Assembly (NCBI RefSeq): GCF_900103695.1 | Contig: NZ_FNHF01000004.1 | Coordinates: forward strand, 186,001-250,000 | Source: Sediminibacillus halophilus | GTDB taxonomy: Bacteria; Bacillota; Bacilli; Bacillales; Amphibacillaceae | Length of the DNA stretch: 64,000 nucleotides | Direction of reading: 5' to 3' | Shown: in pieces, positions 15,733 to 25,127 of the stretch | Layout: each line of letters begins with the position of its first letter | How positions within the stretch are numbered: position 1 is the first letter of the stretch | Position numbers and translations under genes: made by a program | The notes under the pieces: generated by a model | What the model was told of the DNA's origin: nothing | The model's database searches: none | Seen by the model: the letters and a program-made list of their open reading frames with translations, nothing else

Positions 15733-17310
15733 ATGAAACCAGTGAAACACGTAGAGAAAGGATCGCCGGAGAATTCATCTGCGGTTATTGAACAGGAAAT
15801 ACAAACAGGAAAAACAGCATATGATAATAAATCGATAAAAGTTAATAGAGGTACCAGTACATTGCAGGAAAATAACGCGGAAACAAGTCAAAATAAACAA
15901 CAACGTAAAAAAGATAAAAAAGAGCAGGAAGGTTCGACATTTCTTGTGTTGGCGAACCGGCTTCCGGTAGATAGTTATACAGACGAAAATGGAAATGTCC
16001 AATGGAAAAGGTCGCCAGGCGGACTCGTTACAGCATTGGAACCAATGTTGAAGAAGAGAGAAGGAGCCTGGATTGGCTGGGCTGGAGGAACCAGTGAACC
16101 GCCAGCACCATTTAGAGAGGATGGCATGAAAATAGTGCCGATCGAACTGACGCAAGAGGATGTAGAAGAATACTATGAAGGTTTTTCCAATGCAACGCTT
16201 TGGCCGCTTTACCATGATGCCATGGTAACGCCGATATATGATCGTAGCTGGTGGGATAAATACGTGGAAGTGAACCAGCGTTTTGCCGATGCTGCGGCCA
16301 AAGAAGCAGCAGAAGGCGGTACCGTGTTTATTCAGGATTACCAGCTGCAGCTTGTCCCGCAAATGCTAAGGGAATTAAGGCCGGATGTCCGGATTGGATT
16401 CTTCCTGCATATACCTTTTCCACCAAAAGAGTTGTTCTCCCAACTACCTTGGAGAAGCAGAGTGATGGAAGGACTGCTCGGAGCAGACCTGATTGGTTTC
16501 CAAGTACAAGGAGCTGCTCGTAACTTCCTTGATTTGACCCGTGACTTCCTCGGACTATCCCCGACGGAAAATACGGTTGTCGCCAAAGACGGCCGGAAAG
16601 TAAAAGTCGCCGACTATCCTATCTCTATCAGCAGTAAGGAGTATGACAACCTGGCGCGCAGTGCTGAGGTGGAAAAGTTGATCCATCAATACCTTAGTGA
16701 ACTTGGTAACCGCCGCATCATCCTTGGTGTCGATCGCTTGGACTATACCAAAGGCATTGACCGACGCTTGAAAGCTTATCGCGAAATGCTTGCTGATGGC
16801 ATGCTGGATCCGGAGGAAGTAGTCCTCGTCCAAGTGGCACCGCCGTCTCGTGAACGGGTTAGAAGCTATGCAAAACTCCGTGAAGAAGTGGAAAGGGAGA
16901 TCGGCGGCATTAACGGAGAATTTGGACGGTTTGGACTACCGGCTGTCGATTATATCCCGCGCTCCTTAAACCGTACTGAACTTGCCGCGTTGTTCCGCAT
17001 CGCTGATTTGATGATGGTAACGCCGATTAGAGACGGGATGAACCTCGTATGTAAGGAATACGTCGCTTCCCGCATTTTTGGAAATGGGAACCTGATTTTG
17101 AGTGAGTTTGCCGGCGCTGCTCAGGAACTGAAAGATGCGTGGTTATGCAATCCGCATGATATCGATGGCATGAAGGAAGTAGTCAAAGCAGCCTGGGATG
17201 CATCGGAAGAGGAGCAGAAACGCCGGATGAGCACAATGCGGGATCATGTGTTTGAATACGATGTCGACCGCTGGGCGAGCGACATTCTGCATGACTTGGG
17301 AATTGACTAA
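15733..17310 (+). CDS. otsA: Trehalose-6-phosphate synthase
   Basis: A 525-residue GT20 enzyme that makes trehalose 6-phosphate from UDP-glucose and glucose 6-phosphate. The catalytic part begins near residue 70 with LANRLPV, then SPGGLVTALEP, the RSWWDKYVEVNQRFAD segment, HIPFPP, VDRLDYTKGI with the phosphate-binding Arg/Lys, and DGMNLVCKEY. Before it lies a roughly 65-residue hydrophilic, Lys- and Glu-rich extension that is not part of the normal fold. ATG 15733 is chosen for its AAGGAGG site. No otsB phosphatase is visible, so a separate phosphatase elsewhere is needed to complete the synthesis of trehalose, an osmo- and desiccation protectant. The UDP-glucose-forming GalU is encoded next, which fits the substrate need. 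Confidence 0.95.
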   Translation: MKPVKHVEKGSPENSSAVIEQEIQTGKTAYDNKSIKVNRGTSTLQENNAETSQNKQQRKKDKKEQEGSTFLVLANRLPVDSYTDENGNVQWKRSPGGLVTALEPMLKKREGAWIGWAGGTSEPPAPFREDGMKIVPIELTQEDVEEYYEGFSNATLWPLYHDAMVTPIYDRSWWDKYVEVNQRFADAAAKEAAEGGTVFIQDYQLQLVPQMLRELRPDVRIGFFLHIPFPPKELFSQLPWRSRVMEGLLGADLIGFQVQGAARNFLDLTRDFLGLSPTENTVVAKDGRKVKVADYPISISSKEYDNLARSAEVEKLIHQYLSELGNRRIILGVDRLDYTKGIDRRLKAYREMLADGMLDPEEVVLVQVAPPSRERVRSYAKLREEVEREIGGINGEFGRFGLPAVDYIPRSLNRTELAALFRIADLMMVTPIRDGMNLVCKEYVASRIFGNGNLILSEFAGAAQELKDAWLCNPHDIDGMKEVVKAAWDASEEEQKRRMSTMRDHVFEYDVDRWASDILHDLGID

Positions 17311-17317
17311 AGAAAAT

Positions 17318-17346
17318 TTATGAAAAAATTTACATTCTGTTATAAT
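17318..17346 (+). promoter_or_regulatory. Promoter of galU
   Basis: Perfect -10 TATAAT (17341-17346) with TTATGA (17318-17323) 17 bases upstream, directly after the otsA stop codon. Confidence 0.5.
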
Positions 17347-17372
17347 AGAAGTTGATAAGATGAACAAGAAAG

Positions 17373-17407
17373 GAGCTTTCCCAGGCAAATGCCGGAAAGG
17401 GCTTTTT
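17373..17407 (+). terminator. Hairpin with T tract in the galU leader
   Basis: Stem segments AGC/GCT, TTTCC/GGAAA and GGC/GCC (with small bulges) fold around an AAAT loop and are followed by TTTTTCC. It may end otsA read-through or act as an attenuator, since it lies downstream of the galU promoter. Confidence 0.5.
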
Positions 17408-17465
17408 CCTTTCTGAATCATGGTACGGACAAGACAAACAAAATTCAGCAAAAGGGTGAGAGTAA

Positions 17466-18356
17466 ATGACCAAAATCAAAAAAGCAATCATTCCAGCAGC
17501 AGGGTTAGGAACACGATTTTTGCCGGCGACAAAGGCGATGCCGAAGGAAATGCTTCCGATAGTGGACAAACCGACGATTCAATATATCGTGGAAGAAGCA
17601 GTAGAAGCTGGCATCGAAGACATTATCATTGTGACTGGTAAAGGTAAACGTGCTATTGAGGACCATTTTGATTATTCCTTTGAATTGGAAGAAAATCTTA
17701 GAAGAAAAGAAAAATATGACTTACTGGAAAAAATCAAACAGCCTGCAAAAGTGGACATTCATTACATCCGTCAGAAAGAACCACAAGGCCTTGGACACGC
17801 AGTGTGGAGTGCGCGGAAGTTTATCGGGAATGAACCGTTTGCTGTCCTGTTGGGGGATGACATTGTTCAATCAGACGTCCCTTGTTTGAAACAGTTAATG
17901 AACATCTATGATGAAACCTTATCTTCTGTCATCGGCGTACAATCTGTTCCAGAGGACGAGACGCAACGCTATGGTATCATCGATCCCTCCAGCGAGAACG
18001 GGCGCCTGTACGAAGTTTCGGACTTTGTGGAAAAGCCGCCTCAAGGATCTGCGCCATCCAACCTGGCTATTATGGGACGCTACATTCTGACACCAGAAAT
18101 TTTCATGTATCTTGATAAGCAGGAAAAAGGTGCGGGTGGTGAAATTCAGCTTACGGATGCGATTCAACATTTGAATACCATCCAGCGCGTGTTTGCCTAT
18201 AACTTTGAAGGTAAGCGATATGACGTAGGGGAAAAATTCGGCTTTATCAAAAGTACCATCGAAATGGCGCTTCAGGATGAAGAAATGAGCGAACAGCTTA
18301 CCGAATTCCTTCGCAAAGCACTAAAAGAGAAAGATGTAGAAAACAGCATCAATTAA
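17466..18356 (+). CDS. galU: UTP-glucose-1-phosphate uridylyltransferase
   Basis: A 296-residue nucleotidyltransferase (GalU/GtaB) forming UDP-glucose, the donor for teichoic acid glucosylation, glycolipids and, here, the neighbouring OtsA. The N-terminal signature [19 protein letters not shown] (residues 11-29), [13 protein letters not shown] and GLGHAVWSA are all present, and length is standard. AAAGGGTGAGAG precedes the ATG. It has its own promoter and a long terminator. Its leader holds a terminator-like hairpin. The genetic neighbourhood (otsA upstream, LCP ligase further up) links it to osmoprotection and wall polymer assembly. Confidence 0.95.
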   Translation: MTKIKKAIIPAAGLGTRFLPATKAMPKEMLPIVDKPTIQYIVEEAVEAGIEDIIIVTGKGKRAIEDHFDYSFELEENLRRKEKYDLLEKIKQPAKVDIHYIRQKEPQGLGHAVWSARKFIGNEPFAVLLGDDIVQSDVPCLKQLMNIYDETLSSVIGVQSVPEDETQRYGIIDPSSENGRLYEVSDFVEKPPQGSAPSNLAIMGRYILTPEIFMYLDKQEKGAGGEIQLTDAIQHLNTIQRVFAYNFEGKRYDVGEKFGFIKSTIEMALQDEEMSEQLTEFLRKALKEKDVENSIN

Positions 18357-18361
18357 TACTC

Positions 18362-18407
18362 AAGCAGACGACTGGCGTGGAAGCAGGCACGCAGTCATCT
18401 GCTTTTT
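18362..18407 (+). terminator. Terminator of galU
   Basis: A roughly 17-bp stem beginning AAGCAGA and ending TCTGCTT with an 8-nt loop and six T residues, 5 bases after the stop. The following 250 bases to 18654 show no gene. Confidence 0.9.
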
Positions 18408-18654
18408 TCTATATGAAGGGGTATAGCTACGGCACTCCACTCAAATGAAACAGAAGTTAGTCGCCTTGCGCAACTGCTGGGCTGAACCCTCATTTTCCGT
18501 AATTCCAATCCACCTCTTGGCATGTCTGGCTTACTAGTAGTCCCCAGGGAGATGTACCATCTAGAGGGGGATTAAGCAATTGCTATTAGCCTATTGGGAA
18601 GGAAAGAGGGACAAGGTTTGTGGATCGGAACCAGCCTTTTAGTTTACTCCCCTG

Positions 18655-19329
18655 TCATCTTCTCGATTTCATCAGCTTGGCTGCGCGCATAACAACTTCC
18701 TCAAAAGCTGGAACCTGCCCTTTTCCGGGTTGATACCATTTTCTGATTCGATCGATCAACCAGATAGGAACAGGTTTTCCCTCGATAAGGTGGTAGTACA
18801 AGTCATAGCCCTTTTTTAAATGATCCCAACGGTAGTCACTGCCAGACTTTATATACTCGGAAACATCCAGTAATTTCGCCCGGCCGTTCTGCATCAGAAT
18901 GTTTTTCAGGTGAATATCGCGTGGATTGAGGCCTGAAGATCGTACATACTGACGGGCAGCTTCCACATCCGTTATCAATTGGCGAGGGATTGAAATACCG
19001 CGGACCAGGCAATCGTATAACGTAATACCAGGTTCATAACTCAATACAAGATAACGGTCCCCGGCATCATAACAGACAGGGAAATGCCGGTTTTGCCCCA
19101 GCTGCTGATAAACTTGATATTCAATCGTTTTTTTAGCAATTTTTTCATTTGCATAAAGCTTAAAGGCATAACCGGGAAGTGAATGAAAACGGAAAACTGC
19201 CGCATCCGTTCCAATCCCGGCAATCGTCAATCCATTCATGCTTCCAGTAACGGTTACCAGCTTATTGTCAGTCGTGGAATGAACTTCGATTTGCGATAAA
19301 GCTTGTTCGGCCAGCTTCCATTCTGTCAT
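18655..19329 (-). CDS. Small protein-kinase-like protein, YrzF-like
   Basis: A 224-residue protein of the eukaryotic-type kinase fold reduced to essentials. AFKLYAN near residue 55 would hold the ATP-binding Lys, LVLSYEPGITLYD the hinge, and RDIHLKNIL near 137 the catalytic loop with its Asp and Asn. The usual DFG is replaced by DVSEY. The glycine-rich loop is weak (IAGIGTDAAVFRF). Size and these changes are like B. subtilis YrzF. It could phosphorylate a small molecule or protein; activity is uncertain because of the altered DFG. GGGCGGGA precedes the ATG. It is monocistronic. Confidence 0.75.
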   Translation of the reverse strand: MTEWKLAEQALSQIEVHSTTDNKLVTVTGSMNGLTIAGIGTDAAVFRFHSLPGYAFKLYANEKIAKKTIEYQVYQQLGQNRHFPVCYDAGDRYLVLSYEPGITLYDCLVRGISIPRQLITDVEAARQYVRSSGLNPRDIHLKNILMQNGRAKLLDVSEYIKSGSDYRWDHLKKGYDLYYHLIEGKPVPIWLIDRIRKWYQPGKGQVPAFEEVVMRAAKLMKSRR

Positions 19330-19472
19330 CTTGTTCCCGCCCTTTACCCGGCACTAATATCCATGTTCTTCTTACCATTATACGATAAGAGACCCGTCAT
19401 TCGTTAGTTTTTTCTTTTATCAAAAGAAAAGATTGATTTCCATTTACCAGAAAAAAGTAGAAGGTGACAGGA

Positions 19473-19526
19473 GTGAAGCAGGATATTGTCGAATATAAAA
19501 AGATGGGAATTGAGAGAGAAAAGTAG
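19473..19526 (+). other. 17-codon ORF abutting the next start codon
   Basis: GTG 19473 has GGTGACAGGA in front, reads 17 codons and stops at TAG 19524-19526; the GTG start of the following gene is the next codon in the same frame. It could be a translational leader that couples re-initiation, or the N-terminal extension of the next gene cut by one nonsense codon. Confidence 0.35.
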
Positions 19527-21044
19527 GTGGAAAAAATCGACTGTGAACAATCGAGACGGGTAGTCAAAAGGTATAAACAAGGAAAACTGTCGAACAGGAA
19601 AAAAGAAAAATTAGAAATGCATGTCAGTCAATGCCCTGATTGTCGTCAGTATTTCCAGGAATATCAGGTGAAGAGTGGAAAAGGGATAAAGGAATGGTTT
19701 GCAAAAACAACTCCGAGATTTTGGGGAATTGTGTTGATCGGATGCTTCTGTCTGACAGTTGCAGCTTTTGCTTTTGGTGGAGTGAACAAAGCTGCGGATT
19801 GGTGGAAGAGCATGCGGATGCCGACAGAAGACAGTTTGGCGGAGGTTGAACAATATGGTATCGGAAATGAAGTGCACGTCAGTCAGCAGGATCAGGGCGT
19901 TGAAGTAACCATCACCCACGTAATTGCCGATGATTTTCAAACTTTTGTTTACTATGAAGTGGAGGACCATAAAGAAGATAGGTTGCTCCGGCTGGATTAT
20001 TCCCAGCCTCCAAGAATCAACAGTGAAAAGGGCGTTTTTGACATCGGACGTTCTTACGGACAGCTTGTCAATGGTTTAAACGATGATGAACAACAGCAGG
20101 AGGGCAAGTATCGTGGGCGTATTGCCTTGGCGCCGATCAAGGAAGACAGCGCTGCTTTTGATTTGGAAATCAGCACGCTGAGGGAGGTTTCTGCTGAAGA
20201 CTTAGCCGATTCGAACGATCCATACCAGTACGGTGCTTCCCATTCAACGGGCACTGCTCTAAATGGTAAATGGGAGTTCACTATTGAAGCGGACAAAGAG
20301 GACATAATCGAGAAACCTGTGAACATAGAGGCGGAAATTGAAGGGAACCAGATTGTCATCGACCAAGTAAGTATTGGGCCGACTGGCACGATGGTCGACT
20401 ATAAATATCAACATGGTCCGGATGGAAACGACAAGTTCTTTTATTTTGACCGTTTAATCGGTGAAAAGCAAACTTATCAGCGGGAAGACCTGGGCATGGT
20501 CTATGCGGAGGAACAGCAACTGGACGACCAATGGGTGCATGAGCATGCACTGTTCAAATCGATGTATCGTGCCCCGGAAGACTCACTGGAGCTTGGTATT
20601 GCCAGGATAGAAGAATATATCGCGGCCGACAAATCCTTCCCAATCGATCCGGATAAAGATGAACCCCAATCCTTTACCTTTAAGGGCACAGAAATTACGG
20701 TAACCGATATAAAAATCGATGGAAAAACCAGTGTAACCATCAAAGAGGACTGGGATCAGGATAGAGAATTTGAACGGGTTCAGTATGATATTCGTACCGA
20801 TCCGGAAAGTATGTCGATCACACAGGAGGAAAAGGACGGAATTCTTGTGGATGAACATGGAAACGAATATGACCCGAATCAGGTTCAAACGTGGGACGAG
20901 ATGCAGAAACTCCGTTATTTTCCGCTGGAAAATACTTATACATTGGATGGGAATGGTACGGAAGAGGTGAAGCCGATAGAAGTGAGGATAAGCAGTTACC
21001 AAAAAACGTACTTTCCGACAGAAACCATTTCTTTGGACTTATAG
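19527..21044 (+). CDS. Zinc-finger anti-sigma-like membrane protein with DUF4179
   Basis: A 505-residue single-pass membrane protein. The N-terminus is a zf-HC2 anti-sigma-type zinc finger with Cys6, His32, Cys36 and Cys39; a membrane helix follows (about 65-86), then a large extracellular part containing a DUF4179-like domain (about 90-225) and a further beta-rich region, probably DUF5643. Related proteins often sit next to an ECF sigma factor and hold it inactive; here no sigma gene is adjacent. The upstream gene is divergent and the next gene is ppc. The GTG start has only a modest ribosome site (GAGAGAG) and may depend on the 17-codon ORF ending right before it. Confidence 0.8.
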   Translation: MEKIDCEQSRRVVKRYKQGKLSNRKKEKLEMHVSQCPDCRQYFQEYQVKSGKGIKEWFAKTTPRFWGIVLIGCFCLTVAAFAFGGVNKAADWWKSMRMPTEDSLAEVEQYGIGNEVHVSQQDQGVEVTITHVIADDFQTFVYYEVEDHKEDRLLRLDYSQPPRINSEKGVFDIGRSYGQLVNGLNDDEQQQEGKYRGRIALAPIKEDSAAFDLEISTLREVSAEDLADSNDPYQYGASHSTGTALNGKWEFTIEADKEDIIEKPVNIEAEIEGNQIVIDQVSIGPTGTMVDYKYQHGPDGNDKFFYFDRLIGEKQTYQREDLGMVYAEEQQLDDQWVHEHALFKSMYRAPEDSLELGIARIEEYIAADKSFPIDPDKDEPQSFTFKGTEITVTDIKIDGKTSVTIKEDWDQDREFERVQYDIRTDPESMSITQEEKDGILVDEHGNEYDPNQVQTWDEMQKLRYFPLENTYTLDGNGTEEVKPIEVRISSYQKTYFPTETISLDL

Positions 21045-21084
21045 GTGGAGGAGAAAGCAAAGTGTTACAATTAATATCTAATTA

Positions 21085-21109
21085 ATAGATTAATATTTTC
21101 TTAATCTAT
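21085..21109. promoter_or_regulatory. Inverted repeat upstream of ppc
   Basis: ATAGATTAA and TTAATCTAT pair exactly around a 7-nt AT-rich loop. AGATTAAT recurs at 21119-21126. No T tract follows, so an operator is more likely than a terminator. Confidence 0.35.
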
Positions 21110-21253
21110 ATCGTTTCTAGATTAATCGATGGTTTTTCCGTGATACTTTCGCCGATTCATTATAGAATAGGAATAAGACAACGTTTACGAAATTCAGAAG
21201 ATTTAGGGGAAGGTGACACTTTGCAAACTTTAGAAAAGGAAAGGGACAGTAGT

Positions 21254-23986
21254 ATGTCATTAAGGCGAGACGTGAAAGCATTGGGTAATATTCTTGGAGA
21301 GGTATTGTTGCATCATGGCGGACCTGAACTCTTGGAAAAAGTGGAAAAGATCCGGGTCACCACAAAAAAGCTTCGTAATGAATATGATGAAGGCACATAT
21401 AAAGCGTTGAAACAGGAAATCGCAAACCTGAAGGCGCCTATGCGGCAACAGGTTATTCGGGCATTTTCGGTATATTTTCATTTGATCAATGCCGCCGAGC
21501 AAAACCACCGCATTCGCAGGCGCAGGGAATATCAGCTACAAGAAGGAGAAATGGCACAACCCGGTTCGATTGAAAGCGCTGTTGTTTCGTTGAAAAATAA
21601 ACAAGTCGATGAAGAGACAATTCAACAGGTGCTCGATGAGTTATCCCTGGAATTAATCATTACAGCCCACCCGACGGAAGCAACGAAGCATTCTGTACTG
21701 GAAATTCAAAAACAAATTGCCAGTTTACTGCAAAAACTTGATCAGCCCCAGCTTACCAGTAAAGAACGGAAAGAGCTGGAAGATGGTCTGGTGAACGAAG
21801 TGACCATTCTTTGGCAGACAGATGAACTGCGACATAGAAAACCAACAGTGATGGATGAAGTGCGTAACGGTTTATATTATTTCGATCAAACATTTTTTGA
21901 TGTGCTGCCAGAAATCCATCAGGAGCTGGAAGAACAGTTGAAGGAAAACTTCGACAGCAGCTCTTGGAAAGTGCCAAACTTTCTGCACTTTGGTTCCTGG
22001 ATTGGCGGTGACAGAGACGGCAACCCGAATGTAACACCGGAAGTAACCTGGGAAACCTTACACAAACAACGCAATTTGGCATTGAAAAAGTACAAAGAAA
22101 TCATTGTACAGCTGATGAAGCGTTTCAGTCATTCGACCGAGCGGGTGGTCATCAGTAAAGAACTGGTAGATTCCGTTGAAAAAGATGAGGCCAAGTACAT
22201 GGAGAATGGTCAGGCATGGGCTGTCGAGGCAGAAATATACCGCCGTAAATTTGCGGTAATGCTGAAGCGGCTTGAAGAGACAGGGAAATCGGCTATAGGT
22301 TATCAGGATGCAGCCGAGCTCCTGGACGATCTGCAATTGATTGAGGATAGTGTCAAGTCGCACCAGCCTGTCGATCGAGAGTGGAAGGCGCTTGGCAAAT
22401 TAATCAGACAGGTGCAGTTATTCGGCTTCCATCTGGCTTCGCTGGATGTACGTAACCATAGTGGAGAGCATGAAGCGGCGATAACGGAAATCCTGAAGAA
22501 AGTCCAACTTGCCGATGATTATGCATCACTGTCGGAAACGGAAAAGCAGAAAGTGCTTGAAGACGTTCTGAATGATCCTCGGCCATTGTTGCTATTGAAT
22601 GAAGATTATTCTGAGGAAACCCAGGAAATGCTCAAGGTTTTCCAAATGATTAAAAATGCCCATGATGAATTCGGCCGGAATGCTATCACGGTCTATTTGA
22701 TTAGTATGACCGAATCGGCCAGCGATCTGTTGGAAGTTCTTGTACTGGCAAAAGAGGCGGGTATATATCGGGTACATGCCGATGGTTCGGTGGAAACGCA
22801 CTTGAATGTTGCCCCGTTGTTAGAAACGGTAGATGATTTGATTGCTGGGCCGGAAATCATGGAAACGTTGTTCCGGATGGAGTGCTATAGCAGCCACTTA
22901 AAAAAGCATGGCAATCAGCAGGAAATCATGCTGGGCTATTCCGACGGAAGTAAAGACGGAGGTACGCTCACTGCCAACTGGAGATTGTACAGGGCGCAGC
23001 AAGAAATTCACGATGTAGCCAAAAAGTTCGGCCTCGGGCTGAAGTTTTTCCACGGACGCGGTGGCTCGCTGGGTAGGGGCGGCGGTCCATTGAACCGCAG
23101 TATCTTGTCCCAGCCGCCAGAAACATTGGGTGACGGGGTTAAAATTACTGAGCAGGGAGAAGTGCTCTCCTCTCGCTATTTATTGGAGGATATTGCCTAT
23201 CGTAGCTTGGAGCAGGCAACTTCAACCCTTTTGGAATCAACAGTCGACAATACAATCGGGTTTGTCGCTGGCAACGAACTTGAGGAAAAGGAATGGCGGA
23301 GCATCTTGGAGGATATCTCCAATGTTTCCCTGAAAAAATACCAGTCACTCGTGTTCGGTGATCCAGACTTCCTGACTTACTTTCATCAGGCAACCCCGCT
23401 GAATGAATTAGGTGCTCTGAATATTGGATCACGTCCAATGAGCCGGAAAAACCGGAACCGGTTTGAAGATTTACGTGCGATTCCGTGGGTTTTCGCATGG
23501 ACGCAAAGCAGGCAATTGTTACCGGCGTGGTATGCGGCTGGAACCGGGTTGAACAGCTACGCTTCGGAAAGTGCCGGACATTTACATCAGCTGCAGGAAA
23601 TGTATGAAAAGTGGCCGTTTTTCCGTTCGACCGTCGATAACCTTCAGATGGCCTTGTTGAAAGCGGACATCACGACAGCTAAGGAATATGCAGCCTTGGT
23701 GGAGGATGAGGAAATTGCTGATCGGATTTTCGGTAACATCGTGGAGGAATATAATAGGACGAAAGAAGTTCTGTTGAAAATCACAGGAAATCAGGAACTG
23801 CTGGACAATACGGTGAATATCCAAGAATCGGTTCATCGCCGGAATCCATACGTCGATCCGTTGAACTTGCTACAAGTCAATTTGATCAAAGAATTGCGGG
23901 AACAAGAAGATCCGGATGATGACCTGCTTGTGGAAGCTCTGCTGACCATTAGCGGTATTGCCGCCGGCTTGCGCAACACCGGTTGA
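21254..23986 (+). CDS. ppc: Phosphoenolpyruvate carboxylase
   Basis: A 910-residue enzyme making oxaloacetate from PEP and bicarbonate, an anaplerotic supply for the TCA cycle. Catalytic and substrate motifs are intact: TAHPTEATKHS with the key His near 139, GSWIGGDRDGNPNVT, GYSDGSKDGG, FFHGRGGSLGRGGGP and the C-terminal GLRNTG. ATG 21254 has AAGGGA 7 bases before it; TTG 21221 with AAGGTGA in front is an equally possible start that would add 11 residues. It is monocistronic with a terminator. Many Bacillus rely on pyruvate carboxylase only; having PEPC is seen in halophilic and alkaliphilic relatives. Confidence 0.95.
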   Translation: MSLRRDVKALGNILGEVLLHHGGPELLEKVEKIRVTTKKLRNEYDEGTYKALKQEIANLKAPMRQQVIRAFSVYFHLINAAEQNHRIRRRREYQLQEGEMAQPGSIESAVVSLKNKQVDEETIQQVLDELSLELIITAHPTEATKHSVLEIQKQIASLLQKLDQPQLTSKERKELEDGLVNEVTILWQTDELRHRKPTVMDEVRNGLYYFDQTFFDVLPEIHQELEEQLKENFDSSSWKVPNFLHFGSWIGGDRDGNPNVTPEVTWETLHKQRNLALKKYKEIIVQLMKRFSHSTERVVISKELVDSVEKDEAKYMENGQAWAVEAEIYRRKFAVMLKRLEETGKSAIGYQDAAELLDDLQLIEDSVKSHQPVDREWKALGKLIRQVQLFGFHLASLDVRNHSGEHEAAITEILKKVQLADDYASLSETEKQKVLEDVLNDPRPLLLLNEDYSEETQEMLKVFQMIKNAHDEFGRNAITVYLISMTESASDLLEVLVLAKEAGIYRVHADGSVETHLNVAPLLETVDDLIAGPEIMETLFRMECYSSHLKKHGNQQEIMLGYSDGSKDGGTLTANWRLYRAQQEIHDVAKKFGLGLKFFHGRGGSLGRGGGPLNRSILSQPPETLGDGVKITEQGEVLSSRYLLEDIAYRSLEQATSTLLESTVDNTIGFVAGNELEEKEWRSILEDISNVSLKKYQSLVFGDPDFLTYFHQATPLNELGALNIGSRPMSRKNRNRFEDLRAIPWVFAWTQSRQLLPAWYAAGTGLNSYASESAGHLHQLQEMYEKWPFFRSTVDNLQMALLKADITTAKEYAALVEDEEIADRIFGNIVEEYNRTKEVLLKITGNQELLDNTVNIQESVHRRNPYVDPLNLLQVNLIKELREQEDPDDDLLVEALLTISGIAAGLRNTG

Positions 23987-23998
23987 TAACAAGACAGC

Positions 23999-24033
23999 CC
24001 CGGGTAATAGGGTATCTATTGCCCGGGATTTTT
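23999..24033 (+). terminator. Terminator of ppc
   Basis: A 12-bp stem CCCGGGTAATAG/CTATTGCCCGGG (one T-G pair) with a 5-nt loop followed by ATTTTTA. Confidence 0.9.
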
Positions 24034-24121
24034 ATTTGATTGGATAAAGTATAAGGTGTGGCTTGCCTCTGACCAGCTATCACGGCAAGTTAACCTTTCA
24101 TGTAGCAAGGAGGAAATAAAT

Positions 24122-25006
24122 ATGACAGCACAAGCAACTTTACTATTCGACGCTAAAGCAGAGTTAGCAGAGAGTCCATACTGGGATGCAAATCGAAATC
24201 AGCTATATTGGGTGGATATCAATAACCATCAGCTGCATGTTTTTTCGCCGGGTGGTGGAAAGGATGAAGCAATTCAATTTGATCAGTTTGTGAGCGCAGT
24301 GACCATGACAGCTTCCGGGAACCTGCTATTGGCGATGCATCATGGAATTCATCAGTGGAATCCGGAGAACGAAGAATTAACCTTGATCACCAGCCCCGAG
24401 GAAAACAAGCCGGAGAACCGCTTTAATGAAGGGAAATGTGATCCGGAAGGAAGGTTTTGGGCCGGAACGATGGAATTGAACGCCAAGCCGGGGGCAGCTT
24501 CCTTATATAGAATCGACGCAGATCATACGGTAAACAAGATGGTATCAGACGTAACGATTTCTAACGGATTAGCCTGGTCGGTAGAGAAAAAGACGATGTA
24601 TTACGCAGATACGCCCACTCAAAAGATCGATGCGTTTGATTATGAGCCGACAACCGGGGCCATTTCCAATCGAAGAACGGTTATTCGTATTCCGGAAGAG
24701 CAGGGAGCGCCAGATGGAATGACCATCGACGAGGAAGGGATGCTTTGGATTGCACAATGGGGCGGCGCCAGAGTTGGCAGGTGGAATCCGGAGACTGGAA
24801 AGTGCCTCCAGACAATAGAACTGCCAGCAGCGCATGTTTCGTCTTGTACGTTTGGAGGAGCTGATCTGGATGAGCTGTATATCACCACGGCGCGTGAGCA
24901 CTTAAGAGCAGAGCAACTGAAACAGCAGCCCCATGCCGGAGGCTTGTTTTGGATCAAGCTTGATGTAAAAGGAGCGGCCAGTAATAAGTTTGCTGATCAA
25001 TCCTAG
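24122..25006 (+). CDS. SMP-30/gluconolactonase family hydrolase
   Basis: A 294-residue six-bladed beta-propeller metal-dependent lactonase. Metal-binding residues are visible in place: Glu in AESPYWD, Asn in ISNGLAWS and Asp in APDGMTID; NRFNEGKCDPEGRFWAGTM is also typical. Such enzymes open sugar lactones, for example gluconolactone. AGGAGG lies 7 bases before ATG 24122. It is a single-gene unit with a strong terminator, and no sugar-dehydrogenase neighbour tells which lactone is used. Confidence 0.9.
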   Translation: MTAQATLLFDAKAELAESPYWDANRNQLYWVDINNHQLHVFSPGGGKDEAIQFDQFVSAVTMTASGNLLLAMHHGIHQWNPENEELTLITSPEENKPENRFNEGKCDPEGRFWAGTMELNAKPGAASLYRIDADHTVNKMVSDVTISNGLAWSVEKKTMYYADTPTQKIDAFDYEPTTGAISNRRTVIRIPEEQGAPDGMTIDEEGMLWIAQWGGARVGRWNPETGKCLQTIELPAAHVSSCTFGGADLDELYITTAREHLRAEQLKQQPHAGGLFWIKLDVKGAASNKFADQS

Positions 25007-25061
25007 TGGGGTGGTAATGGCAATGCTTGCTTCTAGTAAGGAGAAGGTCATACCTGAAAAG

Positions 25062-25098
25062 AAAGTCTGTGAGAAGTTTTCGTTTCTCACAGACTTTT
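25062..25098 (+). terminator. Terminator after the lactonase gene
   Basis: A 14-bp perfect stem (AAAGTCTGTGAGAA and its complement) with a 7-nt loop and TTTT. It lies between convergent genes and may also serve the RND pump on the other strand. Confidence 0.9.
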
Positions 25099-25127
25099 AA
25101 ATAGAAAACTCTTTGGTAAGAGGGGAG

